A stretch of 64,000 bases of DNA from Methylotenera_A sp046594915 (GCA_046594915.1 JBKJRC010000006.1:235852-299851), one strand, 5' to 3'. Positions 26,658 to 35,882 are shown, numbered from the stretch's first letter. Numbers and translations are program-made. The notes: generated from the sequence alone by a model not told the origin.

Positions 26658-27191
26658 ATGGTAATAATAGATTTAGGTTGTGGCAATTCAAAAACACCTG
26701 GGACTATTGGAGTTGATTTTAACCCTAGAACTGAAGCTGATATCATTCATAATTTAAATGATTTCCCATATCCATTTCCAAATAATTACGCAGACCATAT
26801 TATCTGCAACGATGTTTTAGAACATATAGAAGACTTTATAAAAGTTGTTGAAGAACTCTGGAGAATAGGCAAACCGGGTTGCGAAATTAAGGTTACTGGT
26901 CCATTTATGAGTAGCGTTAACTACTATTCTGATCCAACGCATCTTAGGTCGTTTACTTCTCGTTCATTTGATTATTTTATAAAAGATGCAGAAAAAAGAC
27001 GATATTCTTATTCGCCAGTTGAACTTGAATTGTTATCGGTAGAGTACGATCCTGATCAAATTAAAGTCAGGCGGGGCTTTCATCTATGGATGTTACGCTG
27101 GGCTAATAAAAATAAAAAAAAATATGAAGATAGGTATGCTTTTATATATCCTATTTATCAAATTCACTTTTTGTTAAAGATTTTGAAATGA
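26658..27191 (+). CDS. Small SAM-dependent methyltransferase
   Basis: 177 aa. Motif I starts almost at the N-terminus (VIIDLGCGNSKTPGTIGVD), followed by DHIICNDVLEHIEDFIKVV and the GPF-type strand-4 block. This is the compact Methyltransf_11 form common in glycan loci; the acceptor is unknown. It overlaps the next glycosyltransferase by four bases (ATGA). Confidence 0.78.
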   Translation: MVIIDLGCGNSKTPGTIGVDFNPRTEADIIHNLNDFPYPFPNNYADHIICNDVLEHIEDFIKVVEELWRIGKPGCEIKVTGPFMSSVNYYSDPTHLRSFTSRSFDYFIKDAEKRRYSYSPVELELLSVEYDPDQIKVRRGFHLWMLRWANKNKKKYEDRYAFIYPIYQIHFLLKILK

Positions 27192-28348
27192 GTAACCAAG
27201 ATCCAATTAATTTAATGCTCGGTGCAACAAGTTTAGTGCAGCCTTTAACTGGAATAGGGCAATATACGCTAAGACTTGCTACAGAGTTTGCAAAAAATGA
27301 GCAGTTAATTACAAGTTATTTTAATGGATATACTTGGACAAATTCTGCCAGTGTAAAAAATTTTCCGAATGCTGGAAAATTCAAGAAGATTATTAGTAAA
27401 TATTTGCCATATTCGTATGAGGTTAGAAAATTTGCACAACAAAAAGCATTTAACTTAAGTAACAAAAAAATAAAAGCTGATATTTATCATGAGCCTAATT
27501 TTTTGCCATTAGATTTTGATGGACCAACTGTAATTACAGTGCACGACTTATCTTATCTTCGACATCCTGAAGCACACCCATATCAAAGAGTTAGAATAAT
27601 GAATAAACTATTGCCACCAGCAATAGAAAAATCTAGTTGTATCATCGCAGATTCTCATTTTACTAAGGCCGAAATTGCAAGTGAGTTTGTTATTGACATT
27701 AATAAAATACATGTTACTCATTTAGGAACATCTGAAGAATTTTATCCTCGTTCTCAGATTAAAACACAAGATATATTAAATAAATATAATTTAAACGTAG
27801 GTAAATATGTACTTACCGTTGGAACATTAGAGCCTAGAAAAAATTTAATTCAAGTAATTTCCGCCTATCGTCTAATGTCCGCAGAGCTAGCTTCGCAGTT
27901 CCCATTGATTATTGTGGGTATCAAAGGATGGAAAGAAAAAGGCTTGCTCAAAGAGCTTGAAACTTTATTAACAGAGAGAAAGGCTTTTTTATTAGGATTT
28001 GTACCATCATGTGATTTACCTTACCTATATTGTGGAGCAAGAGTGTTTGTATTTCCTTCTTTATACGAAGGTTTTGGCTTGCCTCCCCTAGAAGCAATGG
28101 CATGCGGCACTCCTGTAATATCATCTAATACATCATCAATTCCAGAAGTAGTTGGTAATGCTGGATTAATCGTCTCAATTGGTGATGTTGATTTAATGAA
28201 AAGTTACATAGAGAGGGTATGTAAAGACGATGGATTGCATGCTAAATTATCTATAGCTGGGATTGAACAGGCTAAAAAATTTTCTTGGTTAGATTGCGCA
28301 AGAAAAACATTTGAAGCATATAAAATTGCTTTATCAAGCAAATACTAA
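27188..28348 (+). CDS. Glycosyltransferase, GT4 family
   Basis: 386 aa GT-B enzyme. The N-terminal acceptor domain has PLTGIGQYTLRLATEF; the donor domain has VLTVGTLEPRKNL, FVFPSLYEGFGLPPLEAMACGTPVI (EX7E motif) and SIPEVVGNAGLIV. This is the mannosyltransferase-B/MtfB-like style, consistent with a GDP-mannose-type donor, but specificity cannot be read from sequence. Directly followed by another GT4 gene with no gap. Confidence 0.88.
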   Translation: MSNQDPINLMLGATSLVQPLTGIGQYTLRLATEFAKNEQLITSYFNGYTWTNSASVKNFPNAGKFKKIISKYLPYSYEVRKFAQQKAFNLSNKKIKADIYHEPNFLPLDFDGPTVITVHDLSYLRHPEAHPYQRVRIMNKLLPPAIEKSSCIIADSHFTKAEIASEFVIDINKIHVTHLGTSEEFYPRSQIKTQDILNKYNLNVGKYVLTVGTLEPRKNLIQVISAYRLMSAELASQFPLIIVGIKGWKEKGLLKELETLLTERKAFLLGFVPSCDLPYLYCGARVFVFPSLYEGFGLPPLEAMACGTPVISSNTSSIPEVVGNAGLIVSIGDVDLMKSYIERVCKDDGLHAKLSIAGIEQAKKFSWLDCARKTFEAYKIALSSKY

Positions 28349-29470
28349 ATGCGCGTATTAAATACTTATCGTACTTATTTTCCAGACCCTCCAGGCGGTT
28401 TACAGGAAGCTATTAGACAGATATGTATTGCAACTTCAAAAATTAGTGTTGAAAACAGTATTTTCACGCTGTCATCAAATTATTATCCTAAGTTAATAGA
28501 ACGGCCTGAGGCAAACATATATAGAGAGCGCTCATGGATGGCACCAGCCTCTTGTGACATAGGTGGGTTAAGTGCTTTTTCAACTTATCTACGTTTACTT
28601 AAAAAAACAGACGTTGTGCATTACTTTCATCCATGGCCGTTTGCAGATGTATTAAATATTTTAAAAAAATCTGACAAACCTGCTGTGTTGACATATATTT
28701 CAGATGTTGTACGACAGCAATATTTAGGCACATTATATGCGCCATTAATGTGGCACACATTGCATCAAATGGATGTAATAGTGGCAAACTGCCCTGCTTA
28801 CTTGGAAACAAGTCCTGTCTTATCGCATCGCTCTATTCGTGACAAAGTGAAAGTTATCCCATTAGGAATAGATGAGAGTTCATATCCAAAATATGGTGAT
28901 GACGCTGTATTTAGTAGAATTCAGGTAAACATTAATGAGCCATATTTATTATTTTTAGGAGTTTTAAGATATTACAAAGGCATTCATACTTTGATTTCTG
29001 CGGCTAAATCACTTAATGCTAAAGTGGTAATAGCGGGATCTGGACCTGAAAAAGAGAAGCTAGAAAAACAAGTGGAAAGTCTTGGGCTTAATAATATTGT
29101 TTTTGCAGGGCAAGTTACAAATAAAGAAAAAATATCACTTATTAAAAACTGTACTGCATTAGTTTTGCCTTCACATTTAAGATCAGAAGCATATGGCATG
29201 GTACTTGTAGAAGCATCGATGATGACTAAGCCCATGATTTCATGTGAAATAGGAACGGGCACCTCTTATGTAAATAATCATGATGAAACAGGTTTGGTTG
29301 TTAGGCCTGAAAATGTGGGGGATATGCACGAAGCAATGAAAACAATTTTAACTGACGCTAGTTTAGCTAAAAAATATGGTAATAATGCGCGAAAACGCTA
29401 TGAGCTATTATTTTCTGGTTCTGCATTGGGTCAAGCATATCAATCTGTTTATGAAGGTTTGTTAAAGTGA
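28349..29470 (+). CDS. Glycosyltransferase, GT4 family
   Basis: 373 aa GT-B enzyme. The N-terminus reads TYFPDPPGGLQEAIRQI (donor/acceptor glycine loop). The donor domain has FLGVLRYYKGIHTLI, VIAGSGPEKEKLEKQ, LPSHLRSEAYGMVLVEASM and GTGTSYV. ATG directly follows the preceding TAA. Likely adds one sugar of the repeat unit. Donor unknown. Confidence 0.87.
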   Translation: MRVLNTYRTYFPDPPGGLQEAIRQICIATSKISVENSIFTLSSNYYPKLIERPEANIYRERSWMAPASCDIGGLSAFSTYLRLLKKTDVVHYFHPWPFADVLNILKKSDKPAVLTYISDVVRQQYLGTLYAPLMWHTLHQMDVIVANCPAYLETSPVLSHRSIRDKVKVIPLGIDESSYPKYGDDAVFSRIQVNINEPYLLFLGVLRYYKGIHTLISAAKSLNAKVVIAGSGPEKEKLEKQVESLGLNNIVFAGQVTNKEKISLIKNCTALVLPSHLRSEAYGMVLVEASMMTKPMISCEIGTGTSYVNNHDETGLVVRPENVGDMHEAMKTILTDASLAKKYGNNARKRYELLFSGSALGQAYQSVYEGLLK

Positions 29471-29485
29471 ATTTAGACAATTTGT

Positions 29486-30448
29486 ATGATTAAAGTACTT
29501 GTTACCGGAGCAAGCGGGTTTGTTGGGAAATCGATAATAGCAGAATTGAATCAAAGGAATATTTTTACTATAGCGGTAGGGCGTATTACAGTGTTATCGG
29601 ATGCGAAAGTTTTCATCGCTGTACCTGATTTTTCAGCAAAAGATATTTGGCAAAAAACACTATCGAATTGTGATGTGATAATTCACTTGGCTGCGCGCGT
29701 GCACGTGATGAACAATCAGATAAAAAATCCTTTAAAAGCTTTCCTGACTGTTAATTTAGATCACACTGTTAATTTAGCAGAAGCGGCTGCAAAGGCTGGT
29801 GTTAAGCGATTTGTATTTGTAAGTTCTATCAAGGTGAATGGTGAGTATACTGAAAAGCAGCCTTTCACTGAAAATGATTTACCAAACCCTAGGGATCCTT
29901 ATGCAGTTTCTAAACATAAAGCAGAAAAGGCATTAAGGCAAATAGAAAAAGAAACAGGTATGCATGTGGTGATTTTGCGGCCACCACTAATTTATGGGGC
30001 AGGGGTTAAAGCGAATTTTGCAGCCTTGTTAAGATTGATCGATAAAAAGTTACCTCTACCTTTGGCGAATATTAATAATAAACGTAGTTTGATATACGTA
30101 AATAATTTTGTAGATGCGATTATTACTTGCGCTATACATCCAGCTGCCGTAGGGCAGACATATCTGGTGAGTGATGGTGAAGATGTGTCAATACCGCAGT
30201 TAATTAAAAAAATAGCCCTTGCGTTTGGTAAACCAAGCTATCTTTTTCCTTTACCAATATTCATGATGCGTTTTTTGGCAAAGTTTATTGGCAAAGCTGC
30301 CAGCGTTGATAGGATGACTGAGTCTCTGGTCATAGATAATTCAAAAATCCGTCAGGAGCTTAACTGGAAGCCGCCATTTACGATGGCAGAAGGTTTAAAT
30401 GCGACGGTGGATTGGTATCGTCAATCACAGGAAAATCAACGCTTTTAA
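29486..30448 (+). CDS. NAD-dependent epimerase/reductase, WbpV-like
   Basis: 320 aa SDR enzyme. It has VTGASGFVGKSIIAEL, HLAARVHVM, FVFVSSIKVNGE and YAVSKHKAEKAL with the catalytic Tyr-Lys, then RPPLIYGAGVKANFAAL. The HVM and SSIKVNGE blocks are typical of WbpV/WcaG-like reductases that act on UDP-4-keto-6-deoxy-GlcNAc. The following two genes are WbpL- and WbpM-like, matching the Pseudomonas wbpV-wbpL-wbpM arrangement for UDP-QuiNAc or FucNAc and its transfer to the lipid carrier. A UDP-glucose 4-epimerase role is less likely. Confidence 0.82.
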   Translation: MIKVLVTGASGFVGKSIIAELNQRNIFTIAVGRITVLSDAKVFIAVPDFSAKDIWQKTLSNCDVIIHLAARVHVMNNQIKNPLKAFLTVNLDHTVNLAEAAAKAGVKRFVFVSSIKVNGEYTEKQPFTENDLPNPRDPYAVSKHKAEKALRQIEKETGMHVVILRPPLIYGAGVKANFAALLRLIDKKLPLPLANINNKRSLIYVNNFVDAIITCAIHPAAVGQTYLVSDGEDVSIPQLIKKIALAFGKPSYLFPLPIFMMRFLAKFIGKAASVDRMTESLVIDNSKIRQELNWKPPFTMAEGLNATVDWYRQSQENQRF

Positions 30449-30450
30449 AT

Positions 30451-31404
30451 ATGCACTATCTGCTCCTTTCATTTGTAATCACTTTTTTTGCACTGATTTT
30501 AATCTTAAAAACACGCATCGCTGGTTTTGCGCTAGATAGACCCAATCAGCGTTCTTTACATACCAAGCTAACACCACGTATTGGTGGATTGGCAATTATA
30601 GCGGGTGTGTTGATTTCGTGGTCGGCGAGTGCTACTAGCTGTTACTGGATATTATTTCCTTTTATTTTAATGTTAACCTCATTAATAGATGATATTTTGC
30701 TTATATCAGTTAAATGGCGATTGCTGATACAGGTTGTGACTAGTGCTGGATTTGTGGTGGTAATATTGCCGCATCAGGCATGGTGGTTGATTGTTTTGTT
30801 AACATTGCTAATTACGTGGATGACGAATCTATTTAACTTTATGGATGGCTCTGATGGCTTAGCAGGTGGAATGGGCTTATTTGGCTTTGCCACATATGCG
30901 TTCACTGCATATTTGATGGGCGATATGCATTTGGCTATGATGAGTGGAGTAATTGCTGCAGCGTGTTTTGCATTTCTTTTTTTTAATTTTTATCCTGCAA
31001 AAATATTCATGGGCGATTCTGGCTCGATACCCTTAGGTTTTCTTGCAGGGTCAATTGGGACATATGGATATTTTAATGCGATGTGGCCAGCGTGGTTTCC
31101 AATATTAGTATTTTCCCCTTTTATAGTTGATGCAACAGTTACTCTAATTAAGCGCCAAATTGCTGGTGAAAAGGTTTGGCAAGCGCATTGTGAGCATTAC
31201 TATCAGCGTTTAGTGCAGATGGGGTGGGGACATCGAAAAACCGCGTTAGCTGAATACAGTCTGATGTTAGGTGTTGCAATTACTGCAACTTTCTTATTCA
31301 ATAGGATGGCTATTTACATTTTTTGTGCATTAATTTTTTGGGTGACTGCATTTTTTATCATCATGCAATGGATTGATAAACGTTGGTTGCAAGTTGATAA
31401 ATAA
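30451..31404 (+). CDS. wbpL: Undecaprenyl-phosphate N-acetylhexosamine-1-phosphate transferase (WbpL/WecA-like)
   Basis: 317 aa from the ATG at 30451, two bases after the previous stop; the open frame upstream would overlap that gene. About 10 predicted helices. MraY/WecA-family motifs: LDRPNQRSLHTKLTPRIGG near the N-terminus, DD in LTSLIDDILL, NLFNFMDGSDGLAGGMG, and FMGDSGSIPLGFLAG. It starts lipid-linked glycan synthesis by moving a HexNAc-1-phosphate onto undecaprenyl phosphate. The window has a second, unrelated initiating enzyme at 35883. Confidence 0.92.
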   Translation: MHYLLLSFVITFFALILILKTRIAGFALDRPNQRSLHTKLTPRIGGLAIIAGVLISWSASATSCYWILFPFILMLTSLIDDILLISVKWRLLIQVVTSAGFVVVILPHQAWWLIVLLTLLITWMTNLFNFMDGSDGLAGGMGLFGFATYAFTAYLMGDMHLAMMSGVIAAACFAFLFFNFYPAKIFMGDSGSIPLGFLAGSIGTYGYFNAMWPAWFPILVFSPFIVDATVTLIKRQIAGEKVWQAHCEHYYQRLVQMGWGHRKTALAEYSLMLGVAITATFLFNRMAIYIFCALIFWVTAFFIIMQWIDKRWLQVDK

Positions 31405-31472
31405 GCTTGCCACAATACATGAATAACTAGGTAAAATGGAATGGTGCTACACTAAATATGAATAAATAAAAC

Positions 31473-33374
31473 ATGATTAAAAGGTTGTTTAATTGGCGAA
31501 TCGCATCAGCATTTATGCACGATTTTGCTGCGGCTTGTCTGGCTTGGGTGCTTGCTTATTTACTTAGATTTAATTTTAGTATTCCACCCGAGTTTGTATT
31601 TTCGTTGTCACAAGTGATGTTGTGGGCAGTGCCTTTGCAAATTCTGTGTTTTCTACAGTTCGGGCTTTATAGAGGTGTTTGGCGTTTTGCCAGTCTTCCC
31701 GATCTGCAGCGTGTGATTAAAGCCATTTTTGTCGCATCGTTAATTACAGTTGCCATATTGTTTATGTTGACGCCTCAGCTTGTTGTACCTAGATCTGTAC
31801 TTATTTTGAACCCATTATTATTAATTTTAATGGTTGGTGGCAGCAGGCTTTTGTACCGTGCTTGGAAAGATTATGCGCTATACGGGCAAACTTACAAAAG
31901 TGGTCAGCCAGTATTATTGCTTGGCGCGGGCGAGGCGGCTATTGCTTTGGTCAAAGATTTGGCCAGAAGTGCCGAATGGCGCGTGGTAGGTATGCTCGAT
32001 GACAATAAATCGATGCAAGGACGTCAGTTGCATGGTGTAAAAGTGTTGGGTAATTTAAATCAGCTTACGCATTATTCAAGCCTGTTTAAGGTTAAGCACG
32101 CGATTGTGGCCATGCCGTCCGCTTCGCATCAAATGAGAAAGCGCGCGGTACAATTTGCCAACGATGCTGAACTGACCGTGCTTACAGTGCCTGCGTTTGA
32201 TGACTTAATCAGTGGAAAAGTGAATATTTCGCAGATTAGAAAAGTCGATGTAGAAGATCTATTAGGGCGCGATGCGGTTGACTTGGATAATTCAGGCTTG
32301 CAGCATTTGATTAAAGATAATGCCGTGTTGGTAAGCGGGGCAGGTGGGTCAATAGGATCTGAATTGTGTCGGCAAATATTGAAATATAAGCCCAAAGCCT
32401 TGGTTTGTTTAGATATCTCAGAATACGCACTTTATAATCTAGAGCAAGAATTTAGTCACCAAAAATCTGCTACACAACTTATCTACATGACAGGTGATGT
32501 TAAAAATAGCCAACGTGTTAATGATTTGCTTACGCAATTTCAACCTGCTGTAGTGTTTCATGCAGCCGCATACAAGCATGTGCCACTGATGGAAAACGGT
32601 AATGTTTGGGAAGCTTTATCGAATAATGTATTCGGCACTTATACCTTAGCGCAGGCTTGTAAAGAAACTAATATTCAAAAATTTGTGCTTATTTCAACCG
32701 ATAAAGCGGTTAACCCAACCAATGTAATGGGCGCTAGCAAACGTCTGGCAGAGATGGTATGCCAAGGCTTACAAGAGCCTGATACTAATGATACCAAAAA
32801 TACCCGTTTTGTGATTGTGCGTTTTGGCAACGTGTTGGGCAGCAGCGGTAGCGTGATTCCTAAATTCAGAGAGCAAATTGCCAAAGGCGGCCCAATTACG
32901 ATTACACATCCCGATATTACGCGTTATTTTATGTCGATTCCTGAAGCGGCTCAATTGGTGATGCAGGCTGGTTTAATGGGCAATGGCGGCGAGATTTTTG
33001 TGCTGGATATGGGTGAAGCCGTTAAAATTGCTGCGCTGGCTGCCGATATGATTAGATTATCTGGCTTGCAGGCAGATGATGTTAAAATTGAATATGTTGG
33101 TTTGCGCCCTGGCGAAAAACTTTATGAAGAGCTGCTGGCAGATGATGAGCAGACGATGCCGACGCGACATGAAAAACTGCGTATTGCCTTGGCGCGACCA
33201 GTGGATAAAATATGGGTAAAAAAACTGTTAAGGTGGATTAAACAATCCCAAAGTGCAGATGAAGCATTGATTAAAAATGAACTAAAATTATGGGTTGAAG
33301 AATACAATCCGCAACAACCATCGCGCTTAAATCTGCACACAGAATTAAGCAATGAACAAAACACCTTGCATTAA
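31473..33374 (+). CDS. wbpM: Membrane-bound UDP-GlcNAc 4,6-dehydratase, WbpM-like
   Basis: 633 aa, normal for the large WbpM/CapD/PglF group. Four to five N-terminal helices (about 12-120) are followed by a CoA-binding-like Rossmann domain (about 140-270) and the catalytic SDR domain (from about 285) with VSGAGGSIGSELCRQI. The active-site region reads ISTDKAVNPTNVMGASKRLAE, so Met takes the place of the usual Tyr, as in the SMK triad of WbpM. It makes UDP-4-keto-6-deoxy-GlcNAc for the WbpV-like reductase. The stop codon sits in a tandem duplication. Confidence 0.93.
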   Translation: MIKRLFNWRIASAFMHDFAAACLAWVLAYLLRFNFSIPPEFVFSLSQVMLWAVPLQILCFLQFGLYRGVWRFASLPDLQRVIKAIFVASLITVAILFMLTPQLVVPRSVLILNPLLLILMVGGSRLLYRAWKDYALYGQTYKSGQPVLLLGAGEAAIALVKDLARSAEWRVVGMLDDNKSMQGRQLHGVKVLGNLNQLTHYSSLFKVKHAIVAMPSASHQMRKRAVQFANDAELTVLTVPAFDDLISGKVNISQIRKVDVEDLLGRDAVDLDNSGLQHLIKDNAVLVSGAGGSIGSELCRQILKYKPKALVCLDISEYALYNLEQEFSHQKSATQLIYMTGDVKNSQRVNDLLTQFQPAVVFHAAAYKHVPLMENGNVWEALSNNVFGTYTLAQACKETNIQKFVLISTDKAVNPTNVMGASKRLAEMVCQGLQEPDTNDTKNTRFVIVRFGNVLGSSGSVIPKFREQIAKGGPITITHPDITRYFMSIPEAAQLVMQAGLMGNGGEIFVLDMGEAVKIAALAADMIRLSGLQADDVKIEYVGLRPGEKLYEELLADDEQTMPTRHEKLRIALARPVDKIWVKKLLRWIKQSQSADEALIKNELKLWVEEYNPQQPSRLNLHTELSNEQNTLH

Positions 33375-33395
33375 ACTAACTTGCATTAAAACTAA
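33365..33395 (+). repeat. Tandem 15/16-bp duplication across the wbpM stop codon
   Basis: CTTGCATTAAACTAA (33365-33379) is followed directly by CTTGCATTAAAACTAA (33380-33395), differing by one inserted A. The first copy contains the last codons and TAA of wbpM; the second is in the 5' leader of galU. Confidence 0.88.
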
Positions 33396-33405
33396 AGAGA
33401 ATAAA

Positions 33406-34275
33406 ATGACGATGATTCGAAAAGCGGTTTTCCCAGTTGCTGGATTAGGCACGCGTTTTTTACCTGCAACCAAAGCTAGCCCAAAAGAAATGTTACCCGT
33501 TGTTGACAAGCCGCTGATTCAATATGCAGCAGAAGAGGCAATTGCTGCGGGCGCAACAGAGCTTATTTTTATCACTGGGCGTAATAAACGTTCGATTGAA
33601 GACCATTTTGATAACGCCAGCGAATTAGAAGCATCGCTTGAAGCCAGCGGTAAAACAGAAATATTAGAAGCATTAAAAGCTATTTTGCCATCGCATGTTT
33701 CTTGTATTTTTATTCGTCAACCTAAAGCGCTTGGGTTGGGACACGCTGTATTGTGCGCCAGGCCAGTGGTTGGAGATCACCCGTTTAGTGTGATCTTAGC
33801 AGATGATTTGATTGATGCAACGCCAGGCGCAACGGCACAAATGGCTGCTGTTTATGCCGATAAGCGTTGCTCGGTTTTAGGTGTTGAAGATGTATTACCT
33901 GCAGAAACGGCCAGCTATGGCATTGTGGATGCTTTTAATATTAGTGAACACTTATTGCAAATTAAAAGCATTGTCGAAAAGCCACAACCCGCCGATGCGC
34001 CTTCTAACATGGCGGTAGTAGGGCGTTATATCTTAACCCCCAAAATTTTTGATTGTCTGGAAAAAGTTAAGCCGGGCAAGGGCGGCGAGATTCAATTGAC
34101 GGATGGTATTGCGGACTTGATGCAATTAGAGACAATTTACGCCTATCGCTTCAACGGAAAACGCTTTGATTGTGGCAGCAAACTTGGCTTTATGAAGGCG
34201 AACGTTGAACTGGCACTTAAGCACCCAGAAATTGCGAAAGATTTTTTAGCTTATTTAAAAACCGTTAAACTGTAA
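33406..34275 (+). CDS. galU: UTP-glucose-1-phosphate uridylyltransferase
   Basis: 289 aa from the ATG at 33406; an upstream in-frame start would overlap wbpM. Hallmarks: FPVAGLGTRFLPATKASPKEMLP, the uridine-binding ITGRNKRSIEDHFD, QPKALGLGHAVLCA, VILADDLID, and the C-terminal GSKLGFMKANVELAL. It makes UDP-glucose, the source for the WcaJ-type glucose-1-P transferase and other UDP-sugars of the exopolysaccharide. Four bases precede the TTG that could extend the next gene. Confidence 0.96.
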   Translation: MTMIRKAVFPVAGLGTRFLPATKASPKEMLPVVDKPLIQYAAEEAIAAGATELIFITGRNKRSIEDHFDNASELEASLEASGKTEILEALKAILPSHVSCIFIRQPKALGLGHAVLCARPVVGDHPFSVILADDLIDATPGATAQMAAVYADKRCSVLGVEDVLPAETASYGIVDAFNISEHLLQIKSIVEKPQPADAPSNMAVVGRYILTPKIFDCLEKVKPGKGGEIQLTDGIADLMQLETIYAYRFNGKRFDCGSKLGFMKANVELALKHPEIAKDFLAYLKTVKL

Positions 34276-34284
34276 ATATTGACC

Positions 34285-34818
34285 ATGGATACTGTTAACC
34301 CACAACATTATCTGCAAAAAGCACAGTTAATCCATAGCGAGCAAGCAGTTAATCAGGCCATTTCTAGAATAGCCGACCAGCTTAATGCAGATTACGTAGC
34401 TGAGCCACCTGTGGTGCTGTGCGTGATGGGCGGTGGCGTTTTTTTTACAGGACAATTGCTGCCACAACTACATTTTTTGCTGGAGTTTGATTATATTCAC
34501 GCAACTCGTTACCATGGTGTTAGTGGTAAGTTTGTAGATTGGTTGGTTAAGCCCAAAGAAATAATTCGCAACAGAAATGTATTAATCTTAGATGATATTC
34601 TCGATGAAGGCGTTACTTTAAAAGCCATTACTGAAGAATGCAGTTTGATGGGTGCGAAAAGCATTAAAATAGCGGTTTTAGTTGAAAAGCAGTTGGATAT
34701 GCATAAGCCGATTGATGCGGATTATGTTGGGCTGAAGGTGCCAAACCAATTTGTGTTTGGTTGTGGTATGGATATATATGGATGGTGGCGTAATTTACCG
34801 GCCATCTATGCTTTGTAA
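34285..34818 (+). CDS. hpt: Hypoxanthine-guanine phosphoribosyltransferase
   Basis: 177 aa. The PRPP-binding loop is VLILDDILDEGVTLKAI, with VLCVMGGGVFFTG near the N-terminus and the purine-binding VGLKVPNQFVFGCGMDI near the C-terminus. It salvages hypoxanthine and guanine to IMP and GMP. No direct tie to glycan assembly, though GMP feeds GTP for ManC. TTG at 34279 is an alternative start. The stop codon lies inside a tandem duplication. Confidence 0.93.
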   Translation: MDTVNPQHYLQKAQLIHSEQAVNQAISRIADQLNADYVAEPPVVLCVMGGGVFFTGQLLPQLHFLLEFDYIHATRYHGVSGKFVDWLVKPKEIIRNRNVLILDDILDEGVTLKAITEECSLMGAKSIKIAVLVEKQLDMHKPIDADYVGLKVPNQFVFGCGMDIYGWWRNLPAIYAL

Positions 34819-34837
34819 TAATTGTTTTGTAATAATT
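34812..34837 (+). repeat. Tandem duplication across the hpt stop codon
   Basis: TTTGTAATAATT appears at 34812-34823 and again at 34826-34837 with a 14-bp period. The first copy holds the last codon and TAA of hpt. Confidence 0.85.
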
Positions 34838-34954
34838 TGGTCATTACAGATATTTAAAATCTGGTTTTAATAGTGGGTATGATTAATAATCACTCATTAT
34901 GAGCAAGATGTATGGCTTGTTGTACAGTGTCGAACAGATGACATCACTGACGAT

Positions 34955-34969
34955 GTTTTATCATAAAAC
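34955..34969. promoter_or_regulatory. 15-bp palindrome upstream of epsA, candidate operator
   Basis: GTTTTAT-c-ATAAAAC is a perfect inverted repeat 79 bp upstream of the epsA ATG, in a 229-bp gap. A second near-palindrome, TGATTA-a-TAATCA, lies at about 34879-34891. The position suits binding of a LuxR-type dimer, but there is no direct evidence of which protein binds. A terminator for hpt is only weakly suggested (CAGAT...ATCTG at 34847-34863). Confidence 0.4.
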
Positions 34970-35047
34970 GACAGGTTTTTATCGAATTAATCTCGTAACT
35001 TATTGATATATATAGCTAATAAAATTAAGAATAAGGTGGTATTAAAA

Positions 35048-35866
35048 ATGCAACTGTTTCCTCATCTAATCGATATGAATCGTGAGAGGCATGCAGTGAT
35101 GAATAATAATACGACAAACCAAAATTGGGAACAGGTTTTTAAAGTGATTCAAAAATCATTTTCTGTTCAAAAGCATGTTGACTTTTTTAACTGGTTGCAA
35201 GGCAGCGTAAATGAGGTGCTTCCGCACGATATTTTAGTGGCTGCTTGGGGCGATTTCGCTTCTGGCGACCTTAATTTCGACGTATCGTCAAATATCGATG
35301 ATATCCGCACCCAAAAATTAATTGATGCACCTGGCGTTTTTGCCTATTTAATGTCAAATCTGCATCAGCGCTGGCTGGATAATGGCGAAAGATGGTTCCG
35401 TATCAACTTTTTTGATGCGGCGGGCATTAACGCACAATCCCCGACCCCATTTACACGCAAGCTTGTAGGCATGAACTCACTACTGGTGTACGGTGTGCGC
35501 GATACGCGTGGTAAAAACGATTGTATCTATGTGTTTTTTGATAAAGCACGTGAGTTTCAAGTGCAGCATTCTGTATTAGGATTATTAATGCCGCATGTCG
35601 ATTCAGCTTTGCGCCGCGTTGAATACATGGAAACTCCCGTGACTGAAGAAGAATTGATTGAAGAACTAAATCTTGGTGGCTTAAGTGAACGCGAACATGA
35701 AATTTTGCATTGGGTTAAAACAGGTAAAACCAATTTTGAAATTGGCATGATATTAACCATTAGCCCAAACACAGTTAAAAATCACTTAAAACGTATTTTT
35801 CAAAAATTAGATGTGTCATGCAGAGCGCAAGCTGTTGCTAAATATTCACCGCAAAGACTAGTATAG
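35048..35866 (+). CDS. epsA: LuxR-type transcriptional regulator EpsA
   Basis: 272 aa from the ATG at 35048, chosen because AAGGTGG lies about 9 nt upstream; the open frame begins at a TTG at 35003. The N-terminal domain (about 20-190) has no recognised ligand-binding motif. A C-terminal LuxR helix-turn-helix (about 205-265) reads LSEREHEILHWVKTGKTNFEIGMILTISPNTVKNHLKRIFQKL. Size and context match EpsA, the regulator at the head of methanolan-type exopolysaccharide loci (TIGR03020 type). It is followed by the WcaJ-type transferase and the epsE-L-F-G genes. Confidence 0.87.
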   Translation: MQLFPHLIDMNRERHAVMNNNTTNQNWEQVFKVIQKSFSVQKHVDFFNWLQGSVNEVLPHDILVAAWGDFASGDLNFDVSSNIDDIRTQKLIDAPGVFAYLMSNLHQRWLDNGERWFRINFFDAAGINAQSPTPFTRKLVGMNSLLVYGVRDTRGKNDCIYVFFDKAREFQVQHSVLGLLMPHVDSALRRVEYMETPVTEEELIEELNLGGLSEREHEILHWVKTGKTNFEIGMILTISPNTVKNHLKRIFQKLDVSCRAQAVAKYSPQRLV

Positions 35867-35882
35867 ATTGTAGGTTAGCTGT

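Noticed and set aside
34285..34818. hpt as a sugar-nucleotide enzyme of the locus
   Set aside because: It has a clear PRPP loop and purine-binding motifs; its place in the locus is probably ancestral gene order rather than a glycan role.
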